From Vulcaniibacterium tengchongense (GTDB lineage Bacteria; Pseudomonadota; Gammaproteobacteria; Xanthomonadales; Xanthomonadaceae): 64,000 nt of DNA. Shown one piece after another: positions 47,711-56,458 of the stretch. Position numbers and translations under genes: made by a program. The stretch is from contig NZ_RKQN01000002.1 in NCBI RefSeq assembly GCF_003814555.1, forward strand, positions 806,001 through 870,000. Reading direction: 5' to 3'. Under the pieces are notes generated by a model. That model was given only the letters and a program-made list of their open reading frames with translations. It did no database searches and was not told the origin of the DNA. Every line of letters begins with the position of its first letter. Within the stretch, counting starts at the first letter, position 1.

Positions 47711-49495
47711 TCACCATTCCGCGCCGATGTTGAGGTAGATCTCGAAGTTCGAATCCGGGTCGTTCAGCCCGCGCGCGATGTCCACCCGCACCGGCCCCAC
47801 CGGCGAGCGCCAGCGCGCGCCGATGCCGACGCCGGTGTGGATGTCGGGCGAGCCGTCGAACGCGTCGCCGGCGTCGACGAACGCGGCCGCGCCCCAGCTG
47901 TCGTTGAAGTAGTGCTCGAACTCGGCGCTGCCGGTGACCACGTTCTTGGCGCCGAGCGCGTAGGTCTTGCCGTCGCTGCCGACCGTGGTCGGGCCGACCT
48001 CGCGGTAGCCGTAGCCGCGGATGCTGCGGTCGCCGCCGGCGAAGAAGCGCAGGGTCGGCGGCATGTCGATCAGCGCGCCGGTGAAGGTGCGGCCGAGCTC
48101 GCCGCGCACGATCAGGCGGTTGCGTTCGCCCAGGCCGCGGTACCAGTTCGCGCGCGCGTAGGCCTGGAGGAAGTTGGCGTCCGAGCCGACGCCCTCGAGC
48201 CCGCCCTTGAGCTCCACCGTCACGCCGATGCCGCGGCGCGGGAAGATGCGGTCGTCGGCGTCGATGTACTCGGCGCGCACCGACGGATACAGGAAGGTCG
48301 CATAGCGGTAGCTGACCGGCGTGGCGTCGTCGCCGTCGTCGTCGGCGGCGTAGCTCCAGCGCTCGCGCAACGCATGCAGCGAGGCCACCGCGTTGAGGCG
48401 GCGGTTGACCTGGCCGCTGCGGCTGGCGACGAACTCGACCCGGCGGGTGTCGATGTAGTCGGTCTGCTCGTCGGCGAACTGCAGGCTCGCGGTGTACCAG
48501 CCGTCGAGCCAGGCGAACGCCGGCACCCGGTACTGCACGGTCGCGGTCTTGCGCCGGGTGGCCCAGTCGAGCTGGGCCAGGGCCTTGTGCCCGCGGTCGT
48601 TGACGTAGCGGCGCTCGGCGCCGAGGCGGATGCCGGCGCCGCTGTCGGTGCCGTAGCTGATGCCGGCGGTGTAGATGTTGCGCTTGGCCGGGGTCAGCGT
48701 CACCGTCACCGGCACCTGGTTGTCGGCCGCCCGCTCCGGGTGCGGCTCGATGTCGATGGTGGAGAAGTAGTCCAGCCGCGCCAGCGATTCGCGCAGGCGG
48801 TCGAGCTTGCCCTGGTGGTAGTAGCTGCCCTGGTCCCAGTACACCAGCCGCTCGAGCAGGCTGTCGCGGACGATGCGCTTGGGCGACTGCACGAACGCGA
48901 TCGGGCCCATGTCGTAGCGGCCGCCGCTGTTCCAGACCAGGTCGATGTCGGCGGCGTGCTCGGCGCGGGTGACCTCGACCCGGCGCGAGCTGAAATCGGC
49001 GTCGAAGTAGCCGCGCTCGGCCAGGCGCCGGGTGATCTTGGTCTTGCTGGCCTCGTACAGGGCGTGGTCGAACACGTCGCCGGCCTGCGGCCGGAACGCG
49101 GCGAGGTCGCGCTGCAGGTAGTGGTCCTCGCCGCCCTCGCCGATGATCGCCACGTCGGCGCGGCGCACCCGCACCGGCTCGCCGCGCTCGACCGTGATCG
49201 TCACCGCCACCGCGTCCGGCGTGCCGCCGCGTTCGACGCTGATCCGCGGCGAGTAGTAGCCGAACGGCTCCAGCGCCTCGCGCGTCTCCTCCTCGGCCTC
49301 GCGCACCAGGTAGGCCAGGCGGCGGCCGGACAGCTGCTTGCCGATCGCCTCGACCAGGCCCAGCGAGACGCGCACGTTCTCGGTCTGCGCCTCGTCCAGG
49401 CCGCGGATGTCGACGGTCGCGACCTTCGCCGCCCGCGCCGCGCCGCAGGCGAGCAGCAGCAGCGCGGCGGCGAGCAGGGCGGGCAAGGGGCGCAT
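47711..49495 (-). CDS. tamA: TamA-family Omp85 outer-membrane protein
   Basis: The 594-residue product has a signal peptide ('LPALLAAALLLLACGAARAA'), three POTRA domains (about residues 25-270, with 'LVREAEEETREALEPFGYYS' and 'GYFDADFSSRRVEVTRAEHA') and a 16-strand Omp85 barrel. The barrel has 'GGDRSIRGYGYREVGP', the conserved lid-lock motif containing RGY, and 'GVGIGARWRSPVGPVRVDIA' with the final strand 'NFEIYLNIGAEW'. It pairs with TamB encoded immediately downstream. A start at 49519 is possible. I chose 49495 because it begins the signal peptide and lies exactly 6 nt after a -10-like TATTCT. Confidence 0.94.
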   Translation of the reverse strand: MRPLPALLAAALLLLACGAARAAKVATVDIRGLDEAQTENVRVSLGLVEAIGKQLSGRRLAYLVREAEEETREALEPFGYYSPRISVERGGTPDAVAVTITVERGEPVRVRRADVAIIGEGGEDHYLQRDLAAFRPQAGDVFDHALYEASKTKITRRLAERGYFDADFSSRRVEVTRAEHAADIDLVWNSGGRYDMGPIAFVQSPKRIVRDSLLERLVYWDQGSYYHQGKLDRLRESLARLDYFSTIDIEPHPERAADNQVPVTVTLTPAKRNIYTAGISYGTDSGAGIRLGAERRYVNDRGHKALAQLDWATRRKTATVQYRVPAFAWLDGWYTASLQFADEQTDYIDTRRVEFVASRSGQVNRRLNAVASLHALRERWSYAADDDGDDATPVSYRYATFLYPSVRAEYIDADDRIFPRRGIGVTVELKGGLEGVGSDANFLQAYARANWYRGLGERNRLIVRGELGRTFTGALIDMPPTLRFFAGGDRSIRGYGYREVGPTTVGSDGKTYALGAKNVVTGSAEFEHYFNDSWGAAAFVDAGDAFDGSPDIHTGVGIGARWRSPVGPVRVDIARGLNDPDSNFEIYLNIGAEW

Positions 49496-49507
49496 CGACG
49501 CAGAATA
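49496..49507 (-). promoter_or_regulatory. Putative leaderless promoter of tamA-tamB
   Basis: On the minus strand TATTCT (49502-49507) is followed by six bases and the ATG at 49495. No Shine-Dalgarno sequence precedes this ATG, which fits a leaderless transcript and supports the shorter start. Confidence 0.4.
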
Positions 49508-49568
49508 ACCGGGCGTCATCCTGAACCTGGTTAATGGGGGATGAGTCCGGCGCGCGCGCCGGACCCGG

Positions 49569-51686
49569 TCAGAGCGAAAGGTACTCGATCGCGGCGACGC
49601 TGCCGAGGCGGTCGGCGAGGCGCTTGAGCAGGGCCAGGCGGTTGCGGCGCAGCGCCGCGTCGTCGACGTTGACCAGCACCGCGTCGAAGAACGCGTCCAC
49701 CTGCGGCCGCAGCCGCGCCAGGCGGCCGAGCGCGGCGACGTAGTCGCGCCGCGCCAGCAGCGGGTCGGTGTCGGCGACCGCCGCGTCCACCGCGTCGGCC
49801 AGCTCGCGTTCCGCGGCTTCGGCGAACAGCGCCGGGTCGGGCGCGTCGGCGATCGCGTCCTCGGACTTCCTCAGGATGTTGCGGATGCGCTTGTTGGCCG
49901 CGGCCAGCGCCGCGGCCTCGGGCAGCTTGGCGAATTCGCCGATCGCCTGCAGGCGGCGGTCGAAGTCCAGCAGCGAGGCCGGGCGCAGCGCCGCGACCGC
50001 TTCGAACTGCTGCGGCGGCACCGCGCGGTCGGCGTAGTAGCCGCGCAGGCGGTCGAGGACGAAGTCGCGCAGCTCGTTCGCGTCCGCGCGCGAGCGGCCC
50101 TTCGCGTCGCCCACTTCGCCGACCACGTCGCAGGCGCGCGCGAGCGCGGCATCGAGGTCGAGCTCGATCTCGCGCTCGATCAGCGTGCGCGCGAGCCCGA
50201 GCGCATTGCGGCGCAGCGCGAACGCGTCCTTGTTGCCGGTCGGCTTCAGCCCCGCGGCGAAGCCGCCGGCCAGCGTGTCCAGCCGCTCGGCGATCGCCAG
50301 CACCTGGCCGAGCCCGCTCGGCGCGACCGCGTCGCCGGCGAAGCGCGGCATGTAGGCCTCGTCGATCGCCGCGGCCAGCGCGGCGCGCGCCTCGTAGGGC
50401 AGCTCGGCTTCGAGCGCCCGGTCGGCCATCGCGTAGTAGCGGCCGGCGATGCCCTGCAGTTCCGGGAACTCGCCGACCAGGCGCGACTGCAGGTCGGCCT
50501 TGCCCAGCTCGGCGGCGCGGCGCGCCAGCGCCGGGTCGACGCCGACCGCCTGCGCCACCGCCTCGGCCAGCGCGGCCACGCGCGCGGCCTTGTCGGCGAC
50601 GGTGCCGAGCTTGGCCTGGTAGGTGACCGTCTTCAGGCCTTCGTTCATCGACGCCAGGCCCTGCTTCATGTCCTCGACGAAGAAGAACTGCGCGTCGGCG
50701 AAGCGCGGGCGGATCACCCGCTCGTAGCCCTTGCGCACCGCGGCCTCGTCGCGGCTGTCGATGTTGGCGACGCCGACGAAGCGTTCGGACAGCCTGCCGG
50801 CCGCGTCCAGCACCGGGAAGAACTTCTGGTTGGCTTCCATCGTCGCGATCAGCGCCTCCTGCGGCACCGCGAGGAACTGCGGCTCGAAGCCGCAGGCCAC
50901 CGCCTTGGGCCACTCGGTCAGGCCGTTGACCTCCTCGAGGATGCCGGCGTCGATGCGCGCCTGCCCGCCGGTCGCCCGCGCCGCGGCCTCGACCTCGGCG
51001 ACGATGCGGGCGCGGCGCTCGTCCGGGTCGACCAGCACCTTGGCCGCGCGCAGCGCCTCGACGTAGTCGCCCGGCGCGCCCAGCCACACCGGCTTGTCGT
51101 GCATGAAGCGATGGCCGCGGCTCATGCGGTCGCCGCGCAGGCCGAACAGCTCGGCCTCGATCACCTCGCCGCCGAACAGCAGCACCAGCCAGTGCGCCGG
51201 GCGGGCGAAGCCGTAGTCGTGGTCGCCCCAGCGCATCGGCTTGGGAATCGGCATCGCCGCGACCGCCTCGCGCAGGATCTCCGGCAGCAGCGCCGCGGTC
51301 GCGGCGCCGGGCTTCACCGCGCGGTGGACGAAGCGCTCGCCCTTGGCGTCGCGCAGCTTCTCCAGCGCGGTCCACTCGACCCCGGCCTTGGCGGCGAAGC
51401 CTTCCAGCGCGCGGGTCGGGCGGCCGCCGGCGTCGAGGGCGATGTTCAGGTACGGCCCGAGCACCTCGGAGGTCTGCTCCGGCTGCTGCGTCGCCACCGC
51501 CGGCAGCAGCACCGCGAGGCGGCGCGGGGTGTAGAGCGGCTTGGCGTCGCCGCGCTCGAAGGCGATGCCGCGCCTGGCCAACCCGTCGATCACCCCGTCG
51601 AACAGCGCCTGCGCCAGGCCGGGCAGGGCCTTGACCGGGAGTTCCTCGGTGCCGAGTTCGATGAGCAGCGGTTGCGTCGTGGTCAT
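49569..51686 (-). CDS. glyS: Glycine-tRNA ligase beta subunit
   Basis: GlyS is the large subunit of the alpha2-beta2 glycyl-tRNA synthetase and binds tRNA-Gly. The 705-residue product (E. coli 689) has the canonical start '[20 protein letters not shown]', then '[11 protein letters not shown]', '[20 protein letters not shown]', '[20 protein letters not shown]' and 'ITFRRGHRFMH'-like sequence ('[15 protein letters not shown]'). It continues with '[17 protein letters not shown]' and a C-terminal DALR anticodon-binding region. An AAGGCAAG ribosome-binding region precedes the ATG. It lies 199 bp downstream of glyQ, in the same direction. Confidence 0.96.
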   Translation of the reverse strand: MTTTQPLLIELGTEELPVKALPGLAQALFDGVIDGLARRGIAFERGDAKPLYTPRRLAVLLPAVATQQPEQTSEVLGPYLNIALDAGGRPTRALEGFAAKAGVEWTALEKLRDAKGERFVHRAVKPGAATAALLPEILREAVAAMPIPKPMRWGDHDYGFARPAHWLVLLFGGEVIEAELFGLRGDRMSRGHRFMHDKPVWLGAPGDYVEALRAAKVLVDPDERRARIVAEVEAAARATGGQARIDAGILEEVNGLTEWPKAVACGFEPQFLAVPQEALIATMEANQKFFPVLDAAGRLSERFVGVANIDSRDEAAVRKGYERVIRPRFADAQFFFVEDMKQGLASMNEGLKTVTYQAKLGTVADKAARVAALAEAVAQAVGVDPALARRAAELGKADLQSRLVGEFPELQGIAGRYYAMADRALEAELPYEARAALAAAIDEAYMPRFAGDAVAPSGLGQVLAIAERLDTLAGGFAAGLKPTGNKDAFALRRNALGLARTLIEREIELDLDAALARACDVVGEVGDAKGRSRADANELRDFVLDRLRGYYADRAVPPQQFEAVAALRPASLLDFDRRLQAIGEFAKLPEAAALAAANKRIRNILRKSEDAIADAPDPALFAEAAERELADAVDAAVADTDPLLARRDYVAALGRLARLRPQVDAFFDAVLVNVDDAALRRNRLALLKRLADRLGSVAAIEYLSL

Positions 51687-51704
51687 GTCTTGCCTTTGCT
51701 GTTC

Positions 51705-51750
51705 CCCTCTCCCCGCGGGAGAGGGCGGCGCGCAGCGCCGGAGGAGGGGG
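51705..51750. repeat. CCCTCTCCC/GGGAGAGGG palindromic element (copy 2) in the glyQ-glyS gap
   Basis: CCCTCTCCC (51705-51713), loop CGC, and GGGAGAGGG (51717-51725) form a perfect 9-bp hairpin, followed by GCGCAGCGCCGGAGGAGGGGG. It is related to the element at 36523-36568 and is of the kind scattered between genes in Xanthomonadaceae. Here it lies inside a co-directional operon just before glyS, so it would be transcribed. Confidence 0.65.
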
Positions 51751-51885
51751 CGGCGGAACGGCGACGGGGCCTGCGAACCGTCGCCTGGCGCGGGAGCCGG
51801 CGCATCGATCGCGCGGCGCGCCGGATTCGCGGCCGCCTCGCCGCACGTCCCTGCGGCACGGCCGAAGGGGCGCGCGGCCGGGAGA

Positions 51886-52824
51886 TCACGCGGCCGGCCT
51901 CGCCTGGCGCATCCCCGGGAAGCCGAGCTTCTCGCGCTGCGCGTAGTAGGCCTCGGCCACGCCCTGGGCGAGGCGGCGCACCCGCAGGATGTAGCGCTGG
52001 CGCTCGGTCACGCTGATCGCCCGGCGCGCGTCGAGCAGGTTGAAGCTGTGGCTGGCCTTGCACACCTGGTCGTAGGCCGGCAGCGGCAGGCCCAGCTCGA
52101 CCAGCTTCAACGCCTCGGCCTCGCAGGCGTCGAAACGGTGGAACAGTTCGGCGACGTCGGCGTGCTCGAAGTTGTAGGCGCTCTGCTCGACCTCGTTCTG
52201 GTGGTAAACCGCCCCGTACGTCACCGGCGCGCCGTCCGGGCCGTAGGTCCAGACCAGGTCGTAGACGTTGTCGACGTTCTGCAGGTACATGCACAGGCGC
52301 TCGAGGCCATAGGTGATCTCGCCGAGCACCGGCTTGCACTCCAGGCCGCCGGCCTGCTGGAAATAGGTGAACTGGGTCACTTCCATGCCGTTGAGCCAGA
52401 CTTCCCAGCCCAGGCCCCAGGCCCCGAGCGTGGGCGACTCCCAGTTGTCCTCGACCAGGCGCAGGTCGTGCACCAGCGGGTCGACGCCCAGCGCCTTGAG
52501 CGAATCGAAGTACAGCTCGACGATGTTGTCCGGCGAGGGCTTCATCGCCACCTGGTACTGGTAGTAGCGCTGCAGGCGGTTGGGGTTCTCGCCGTAGCGG
52601 CCGTCGGTGGGGCGGCGGCAGGGCTGCACGTAGGCGGCGTTCCACGGCTCCGGGCCGAGCGCGCGCAGGAAGGTGGCGGGGTGGAAGGTGCCGGCGCCGA
52701 CCTCCAGGTCCAGCGGCTGGATCAGCACGCAGCCCTGCTGCGCCCAGTAGGCGTTGAGCCGCTGGATCAGCTCCTGAAACGTCGGCGGTTGCGGGATCGT
52801 GGGGGCGGCCATGGCGTCGCTCAT
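51886..52824 (-). CDS. glyQ: Glycine-tRNA ligase alpha subunit
   Basis: GlyQ is the catalytic class II subunit of glycyl-tRNA synthetase, activating glycine with ATP. The 312-residue product (E. coli 303) has '[20 protein letters not shown]', '[21 protein letters not shown]', '[21 protein letters not shown]', '[20 protein letters not shown]' and '[17 protein letters not shown]', the diagnostic motifs of the alpha subunit. Starts at 52836 (TTG) and 52812 are possible. The ATG at 52824 fits the -10 box TATACT at 52845-52850, giving a leader of about 14 nt. Confidence 0.96.
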   Translation of the reverse strand: MSDAMAAPTIPQPPTFQELIQRLNAYWAQQGCVLIQPLDLEVGAGTFHPATFLRALGPEPWNAAYVQPCRRPTDGRYGENPNRLQRYYQYQVAMKPSPDNIVELYFDSLKALGVDPLVHDLRLVEDNWESPTLGAWGLGWEVWLNGMEVTQFTYFQQAGGLECKPVLGEITYGLERLCMYLQNVDNVYDLVWTYGPDGAPVTYGAVYHQNEVEQSAYNFEHADVAELFHRFDACEAEALKLVELGLPLPAYDQVCKASHSFNLLDARRAISVTERQRYILRVRRLAQGVAEAYYAQREKLGFPGMRQARPAA

Positions 52825-52844
52825 GCGCTGCGGCAAAGCGCGCT

Positions 52845-52850
52845 AGTATA
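52845..52850 (-). promoter_or_regulatory. Putative -10 box of the glyQ-glyS operon
   Basis: On the minus strand this reads TATACT, five of six matches to consensus, in a GC-rich setting. Transcription would begin near 52838. No matching -35 box is visible at the usual distance. Confidence 0.55.
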
Positions 52851-52997
52851 GCCACGGGCCCATGCGGCCCCGCTGTGTCCGCCTTCGTTCCGCTGCGGTG
52901 GAACCTGGCCCGGGGAAAGGAGCGAAGCGGTTGCCGACGCGTCGGCGGCCGGCGCGCCCGCCTCGTGGAGACGGCGCAACCCGCCTCGAACTTCGCC

Positions 52998-53723
52998 GTG
53001 AATCTCCCGTTCCTGATCCTCGAGACCGGCCAGCCGGTCGCCTCCATGCGCCGCCACCGCGGCTTCCCGCACTGGATCCGCGTCGCCGCCGGCCTGGCCC
53101 GCGACGAGGCGGTGGCGGTCAACGTCGAGGCCGGCGACCCGCTGCCGCGCCGCGACGGCTTTGCCGGCGTGCTGATCACCGGCTCCGGCGCGATGGTCAC
53201 CGACCGCGCCGACTGGAGCGAGCGTTCCGCCGACTGGTTGCGCGAGGCCGCGCACGACGGCCTGCCGCTGTTCGGCATCTGCTACGGCCACCAGCTGCTC
53301 GCGCACGCGCTCGGCGGCGAGGTCGGCGACAACCCGGCCGGACGCGAGATGGGCACGGTGCACGTCGAACTGCATCCGCACGCCGGGGCCGACCCGCTGT
53401 TCGCCGGCCTGCCGCCGCGCTTCCCCGCCCAGGCCACCCACCTGCAGACGGTGCTGCGCCCGCCGGAGGGCGCCACCGTGCTGGCGCGCTCGGCGCAGGA
53501 CGACTGCCACGCGTTCCGCTGGGGCGAGCGCGTCTGGGGCGTGCAGTTCCACCCCGAATTCAGCGCCGCGCACATGCGCGGCTACGTGCGCGCGCGGCGC
53601 GAGGCGCTGCAGCGCGAAGGCCGCTGCGCGAAGGCGCTGGCGCGCGAGGTCAGCGCCGCGCCGCACGCGCGCCGGGTGCTGCGCCGGTTCGTGCGCCATG
53701 CGCGCGCGCTGCACGCGCGCTGA
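52998..53723 (+). CDS. Class I glutamine amidotransferase-like protein (YfeJ/GuaA-like)
   Basis: The 241-residue product is a stand-alone class I glutamine amidotransferase. It has the nucleophile C95 in 'FGICYGHQLLAHALGG' and the catalytic pair H185 and E187 in 'VWGVQFHPEFSA'. The triad is intact. Partner enzymes for the released ammonia are not apparent nearby, and related proteins (YfeJ, or fungal gamma-glutamyl peptidase types) have several proposed roles, including hydrolysis of gamma-glutamyl bonds. The GTG start at 52998 begins 'NLPFLILETGQPVASMRRH', the conserved N-terminus. The frame extends further upstream without homology. It is divergent from glyQ. Confidence 0.88.
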   Translation: MNLPFLILETGQPVASMRRHRGFPHWIRVAAGLARDEAVAVNVEAGDPLPRRDGFAGVLITGSGAMVTDRADWSERSADWLREAAHDGLPLFGICYGHQLLAHALGGEVGDNPAGREMGTVHVELHPHAGADPLFAGLPPRFPAQATHLQTVLRPPEGATVLARSAQDDCHAFRWGERVWGVQFHPEFSAAHMRGYVRARREALQREGRCAKALAREVSAAPHARRVLRRFVRHARALHAR

Positions 53724-53759
53724 GGCCACGGGCGAACACGAAGGAAAACGGAAACCACG

Positions 53760-54605
53760 ATGACGCAGATCCGCAAAGTCCCGTTCAGCGCCGGCGCCGA
53801 GTGGCTGCTCGGCGGTTTCGCCCTGCTGCGCCGGGCGCCGCTGGCGCTGAGCCTGCTCGGCCTGATCTGGGGCGGCCTGTCGGCGTTGGCCTCGGTCACC
53901 GGCCAGGCCTGGCTGAGCCTGCTGCTGGCGGTGCTGGGGCCGATCTTGTTCGCCGGGATGATCTACGCCGCGCGCGAGGTCGACCAGGGCCGCAGCGCGC
54001 AGCCGGCGCACCTGCTGGCCGGGCTGCGCGAGGGCAAGGCCGCGCGCCTGCTGGCGATGCTGCTGCCGCAGCTGGCGGCGCTGGTGGTGCTGGCGATCCT
54101 GCTGGTGGCGATGCTCGGCGGCGAACAGTTGCAGCACATCGCCCGGGTGATGGAGCAGGTGCAGGCCGGCACCGCCGATCCGGAACTGGCCAAGACCCTG
54201 CCGGCCGGGCGCATGCTCGGCTGGCTGCTGCTGGCGATCGTGATCGGCGTGCTCGCCGGCTTCTTCACCTTCCTCGCGATCCCGGACGTGATGTTCACCG
54301 AGCGCGGCCCGTTCCAGGCGATGGCGATCAGCTTCCGCGCCTGCGTGCGCAACCTCGGCGCGCTGGTCGTGATGCTGGTGCTGATCGTGATCGCGACCTT
54401 CGGGCTGAGCCTGGCCGCGAACATCGTGATCGTGCTGCTGGCGCTGGCGATCGGCCAGGTGGCGGCGCTGTTCGTCGGCCAGCTGCTGATGATGGCGGTG
54501 CTGATGCCGGTGATGGCCGGCACGATCTACTACGCCTGGCGCCAGCTGCTGGGCGGCGAGCCGCCGCCGCTGCCGAGCGCGAACGGCGCCGGCATCGAGG
54601 TCTGA
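53760..54605 (+). CDS. BPSS1780-family multi-helix membrane protein
   Basis: This 281-residue integral membrane protein has about six hydrophobic helices and the N-terminal 'RKVPFSAGAEWLLGGFALLRRAPLA' in two blocks, where charged residues lead into the first helix. That start is characteristic of the BPSS1780 family of unknown function. A polar loop at about residues 120-155 separates two helical bundles. A GGAAA-type ribosome-binding region precedes the ATG. It lies 36 bp after the amidotransferase gene, so both may be co-transcribed, but no functional link is evident. Confidence 0.8.
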   Translation: MTQIRKVPFSAGAEWLLGGFALLRRAPLALSLLGLIWGGLSALASVTGQAWLSLLLAVLGPILFAGMIYAAREVDQGRSAQPAHLLAGLREGKAARLLAMLLPQLAALVVLAILLVAMLGGEQLQHIARVMEQVQAGTADPELAKTLPAGRMLGWLLLAIVIGVLAGFFTFLAIPDVMFTERGPFQAMAISFRACVRNLGALVVMLVLIVIATFGLSLAANIVIVLLALAIGQVAALFVGQLLMMAVLMPVMAGTIYYAWRQLLGGEPPPLPSANGAGIEV

Positions 54606-54714
54606 AGCCGCGGCCGGCGCGCGTAGCGCCGCGCCTCGCGCACGGCCGGATCGCTGCCGGCCCGGGCTATACGGCGCACGGCCGCCCTCGACGCGGCGCG
54701 CCCGCCGCGGGATT

Positions 54715-54730
54715 CGCCCGCAGGCGGGCG
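54715..54730. terminator. Short GC hairpin in the convergent gap
   Basis: CGCCCG (54715-54720), CAGG, CGGGCG (54725-54730) forms a compact hairpin in the 255-bp gap between the convergent membrane-protein and tatC genes. It has no T-tract on either side. A bidirectional terminator role is possible but weakly supported. Nothing else recognisable lies in this gap. Confidence 0.25.
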
Positions 54731-54860
54731 CGCAGCGCGGTAGCCGGAAGCGGAGTCCCCGAGCGCTGCAGGACGGAGGCGATCCGGCTCGCCGCCCGCG
54801 CGGTCGGCCGGGGCGCCGGGATCGTCGCGCGGCTGCGCCGCGGGCCCGCGCGAACCGGGC

Positions 54861-55655
54861 TCAGCCGTCCTGCGCCTCGTCCGCGGATTCGCGTCCCGGG
54901 TCGCCGGCGCCCGGCACCAGCCAGCGCGCCGCATGGATGCCGAGCTCGTACAGCAGGCACATCGGGATCGCCAGCATCAGCTGCGAGATCACGTCCGGCG
55001 GCGTGATGATCGCCGCCAGCACGAACACGCCGACGATCGCGTAGCCGCGCGCCTCCTTCAGCTGCTGCGGCGTGACCCAGCCCAGCAGCACCAGGATCAC
55101 CAGCGCCACCGGCAGCTCGAAGCTGGCGCCGAAGGCGAGGAAGATCACCAGCACGAAGTCGAGGTACTTGCCGATGTCCGGCATCATCGCGACCACGTCC
55201 GGGGTGAACTTGGCCAGGAAGCCGAACACCGTCGGCAGCACCATGAAATAGGCGAAGGCGCAGCCGATGTAGAACAGCGCCACCGACGAGACCAGCAGCG
55301 GCAGCGCCAGGCGCTTCTCGCGCCGGTACAGGCCGGGGGCGACGAAGGCCCAGGCCTGGTACAGCAGCCACGGCACGGTCACGATCAGCGCGGCGAAGAA
55401 GGCCAGCTTCATCGGCACGAAGAAGCCGCCGGCCGGGTCGTTGGCGATCAGCTGGCCGCCGGCGGGCAGGTTGCCCAGCAGCGGCCGCGCCAGCCAGCCG
55501 TACAGCTCGGCCGCGAACGGCACCAGCGCCAGGAACGCCAGCAGCAGGCCAGCGGAGGCGCGCAGCAGGCGCGCGCGCAGTTCGATCAGGTGGTCGATCA
55601 GCCTCGGCTCGTCGCCGGCGGCGGCGGACTCGTCCCCGGCGCGGTCGCGCAGCAT
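54861..55655 (-). CDS. tatC: Sec-independent protein translocase subunit TatC
   Basis: TatC recognises twin-arginine signal peptides and, with TatB and TatA, exports folded proteins. The 264-residue product (E. coli 258) has six membrane helices and conserved segments 'LIDHLIELRARLLRASAGLL', 'PMKLAFFAALIVTVPWLLYQ', 'WAFVAPGLYRREKR', 'FGASFELPVALVILVLLG' and 'IVGVFVLAAIITPPDVISQL'. E in 'HLIELR' and 'FELP' are the expected signal-binding residues. The ATG at 55655 overlaps the tatB stop (TGATG). A GTG three bases upstream is also possible. Confidence 0.95.
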   Translation of the reverse strand: MLRDRAGDESAAAGDEPRLIDHLIELRARLLRASAGLLLAFLALVPFAAELYGWLARPLLGNLPAGGQLIANDPAGGFFVPMKLAFFAALIVTVPWLLYQAWAFVAPGLYRREKRLALPLLVSSVALFYIGCAFAYFMVLPTVFGFLAKFTPDVVAMMPDIGKYLDFVLVIFLAFGASFELPVALVILVLLGWVTPQQLKEARGYAIVGVFVLAAIITPPDVISQLMLAIPMCLLYELGIHAARWLVPGAGDPGRESADEAQDG

Positions 55656-56107
55656 CACCGGCGCTCCCCGGACGCGTCGCTGCGCGGCGCCGGCGCCTCC
55701 GCAGGCGCGTCGCCCCGGCCGGCGTCCGGGGCCGGGGCGGTCTCGTCGCCTTCAGGCAGTTCCAGCGGCCGCGAGGACGACTCCAGCGCCGGTTCCTCGC
55801 CGCCGCGCTCGAATTCCTCGCGCAGGGCGCGTTCCTCCTCGCGCAACCGCTCGCGCGCCTCGTTCAGGCCGCTGCGCAGCTCCTCCTGCGCCTCGCGCAG
55901 CTGCGCCTCGGTCTGCTGCAGGCTGCGCTTGAGCTCGTCGGCGGCCAGTTCGTGCTCGAGCTCGGCCTTGACCGAATGCCATTGCGCGCGCGCGCGCCGC
56001 ACCCACAGCCCGGCGAAGCGCGCGGCCTTGGGCAGGCGCTCCGGCCCCAGCACCACCAGGGCCACGAGCGCGATCAGCAGCAGCTCGGAAAAGCCGATGT
56101 CGAACAT
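55655..56107 (-). CDS. tatB: Sec-independent protein translocase subunit TatB
   Basis: TatB forms the signal-peptide receptor with TatC. The 150-residue product has an N-terminal membrane helix '[20 protein letters not shown]' followed by the conserved '[20 protein letters not shown]'. An amphipathic and coiled-coil region rich in Glu, Arg and Leu follows, then a Pro/Ala/Glu-rich tail. The E8 and 'GPERLP' features distinguish TatB from TatA. It sits between tatA, 27 bp upstream, and tatC, whose ATG overlaps its stop. Confidence 0.94.
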   Translation of the reverse strand: MFDIGFSELLLIALVALVVLGPERLPKAARFAGLWVRRARAQWHSVKAELEHELAADELKRSLQQTEAQLREAQEELRSGLNEARERLREEERALREEFERGGEEPALESSSRPLELPEGDETAPAPDAGRGDAPAEAPAPRSDASGERR

Positions 56108-56134
56108 GGCGACGGCCGCGCGCGCGGCGGCGGG

Positions 56135-56368
56135 TCAGCGCGGCTGCTCGTCTTTGCGTTCGGCGCTCTCGCTGCCGGCGCCGGTGGCGTCCTTGCGCGA
56201 CTCGTCGGGCAGCCGCGCCTGCGGCTTGTCCTCGTCGCGCATGCCCTTCCGGAAGCCCTTGACGGCTTCGCCGATGTCGTGGCCGACGTTCTTCAGCCGC
56301 TTGGTGCCGAAGATCAGCACCACGATCAGCAGCACGACCAGCCAGTGCCAGAGACTAAAACTGCCCAT
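56135..56368 (-). CDS. tatA: Sec-independent protein translocase subunit TatA
   Basis: TatA oligomers form the translocation path of the Tat system. The 77-residue product has a short helix '[20 protein letters not shown]' followed by '[20 protein letters not shown]', the amphipathic helix with the FG hinge typical of TatA, then a charged tail. It is the first gene of tatA-tatB-tatC. Upstream on the minus strand a TATCCT -10-like box (56398-56403) and a palindrome (56405-56417) may form its promoter region. Confidence 0.94.
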   Translation of the reverse strand: MGSFSLWHWLVVLLIVVLIFGTKRLKNVGHDIGEAVKGFRKGMRDEDKPQARLPDESRKDATGAGSESAERKDEQPR

Positions 56369-56397
56369 GAGGGTATCCGCGCGAATCGGGACGACGA

Positions 56398-56417
56398 GGA
56401 TAACGCAGCGTCGCTGC
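56398..56417 (-). promoter_or_regulatory. Putative tatA promoter with 13-bp palindrome
   Basis: On the minus strand TATCCT (56398-56403) is a possible -10 box about 30 bp before the tatA ATG. GCAGCG-T-CGCTGC (56405-56417) is a perfect palindrome lying in the spacer just upstream, positioned as an operator would be. The -35 region (56421-56426) is weak. Confidence 0.35.
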
Positions 56418-56458
56418 AGATGACGTTACGGCGCGGCGCCCGCGCGACGACGCGGCCT

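Noticed and set aside
49496-49519. Start of tamA at 49519
   Set aside because: The extra eight residues (MTPGYSAS) weaken the signal peptide n-region and overlap the -10-like TATTCT; the ATG at 49495 fits better.
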